Shown here: piece by piece, positions 10,010 through 10,138 of the stretch
Layout of the letters: every line of letters starts with the position of its first letter
Numbering within the stretch: position 1 is the first letter of the stretch
Program-made: the position numbers and the translations under genes
Origin: Erysipelotrichia bacterium
GTDB lineage: Bacteria > Bacillota_I > Bacilli_A > Erysipelotrichales > Erysipelotrichaceae
Length of the DNA stretch: 10,138 nt
Assembly (NCBI GenBank): GCA_009916335.1
Contig: SAAR01000113.1
Coordinates: 1-10,138 of the forward strand
Direction: 5' to 3'
The notes under the pieces: model-generated
Told to the model about the DNA's origin: nothing
Seen by the model: only the letters and a program-made list of their open reading frames with translations
The model's database searches: none

Positions 10010-10138
10010 AATCCAAAAAATCACGTTTTATTCAATATGGACATATGTGCGACTTGTTGAACAGTTAAAAGTTGTTCTAACTCCGTATTTACGGGGTTAA
10101 ACTAATAATTTGAAGAGTGGAATGAAGGCGTAACGTCC
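10010..10138. other. Gene-free right end with hairpins
   Basis: No gene is seen. Contains the palindrome ACATATGT (10041-10048), GAACA/TGTTC (10059-10077) and a 9-bp stem TAACTCCGT/ACGGGGTTA with one G-U and an ATTT loop (10078-10099). A weak T/A tract follows the last, so it is not a clear terminator on either strand. Confidence 0.4.

Noticed and set aside
9909..10099. Integron attC-like site or CRISPR repeats in the right-end palindromes
   Set aside because: No paired GTTRRRY/RYYYAAC core sites bracket the structure and no regularly spaced direct repeats occur.

Overview
The window looks like an accessory region (plasmid, integrated element or genomic island) of a Campylobacterota (epsilonproteobacterial) bacterium. 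This is inferred from the AT-rich DNA, the uniform AAGGA-type ribosome binding sites, the many -10 boxes close to TATAAT, and a tiny peptide whose C-terminal half resembles the AapA type I toxins of Helicobacter and Campylobacter. No rRNA, tRNA, transposase, integrase or CRISPR array was seen, and no core housekeeping gene is present.

Left part (1-1890, + strand): a NYN-domain (PIN-like nuclease) protein whose reading frame runs off the left edge, followed by two short overlapping unknown genes. The second of these may be frame-disrupted. Facing them (1875-5145, - strand) are a small zinc-ribbon protein, three small membrane proteins, a 19-codon micro-ORF coupled by an ATGA overlap, a short N6-adenine methyltransferase-like protein without a visible catalytic (N/D)PP(Y/F) motif, and a 240-residue membrane-anchored protein. 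A 53-residue membrane peptide on the + strand (4265-4426) has its own promoter.

Middle part (5173-8445, - strand): an apparent operon read from a near-consensus promoter (TTGACA-17-CATAAT) with a 9-bp dyad over its -10. It contains a 22-codon leader ORF, an unknown 229-residue protein, an unknown 75-residue protein, and a 714-residue cytosine-C5 DNA methyltransferase coupled to the 75-residue gene by an ATGA overlap. No restriction endonuclease is visible beside either methyltransferase, so both look like orphans, perhaps serving protection of a mobile element or anti-restriction.

Right part (8446-10138): mainly non-coding or micro-gene DNA. A second, divergent consensus promoter (TTGACA-18-TATAAT) fires into about 500 bp packed with short perfect hairpins. 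Next comes a 23-codon ORF with a very strong ribosome binding site, a GNRA-loop terminator and a possible antisense promoter, which together suggest an AapA/IsoA-like type I toxin-antitoxin unit. Then come three small membrane proteins. The last two (37 and 29 residues) are paralogues encoded convergently as an imperfect inverted repeat, so their mRNAs are complementary at the 3' ends. The window ends in a gene-poor stretch with a roughly 100-nt element built of stacked helices, a GTAA tetraloop and mutually exclusive pairings.

All functional assignments rest on motifs read by eye; no database search was run.
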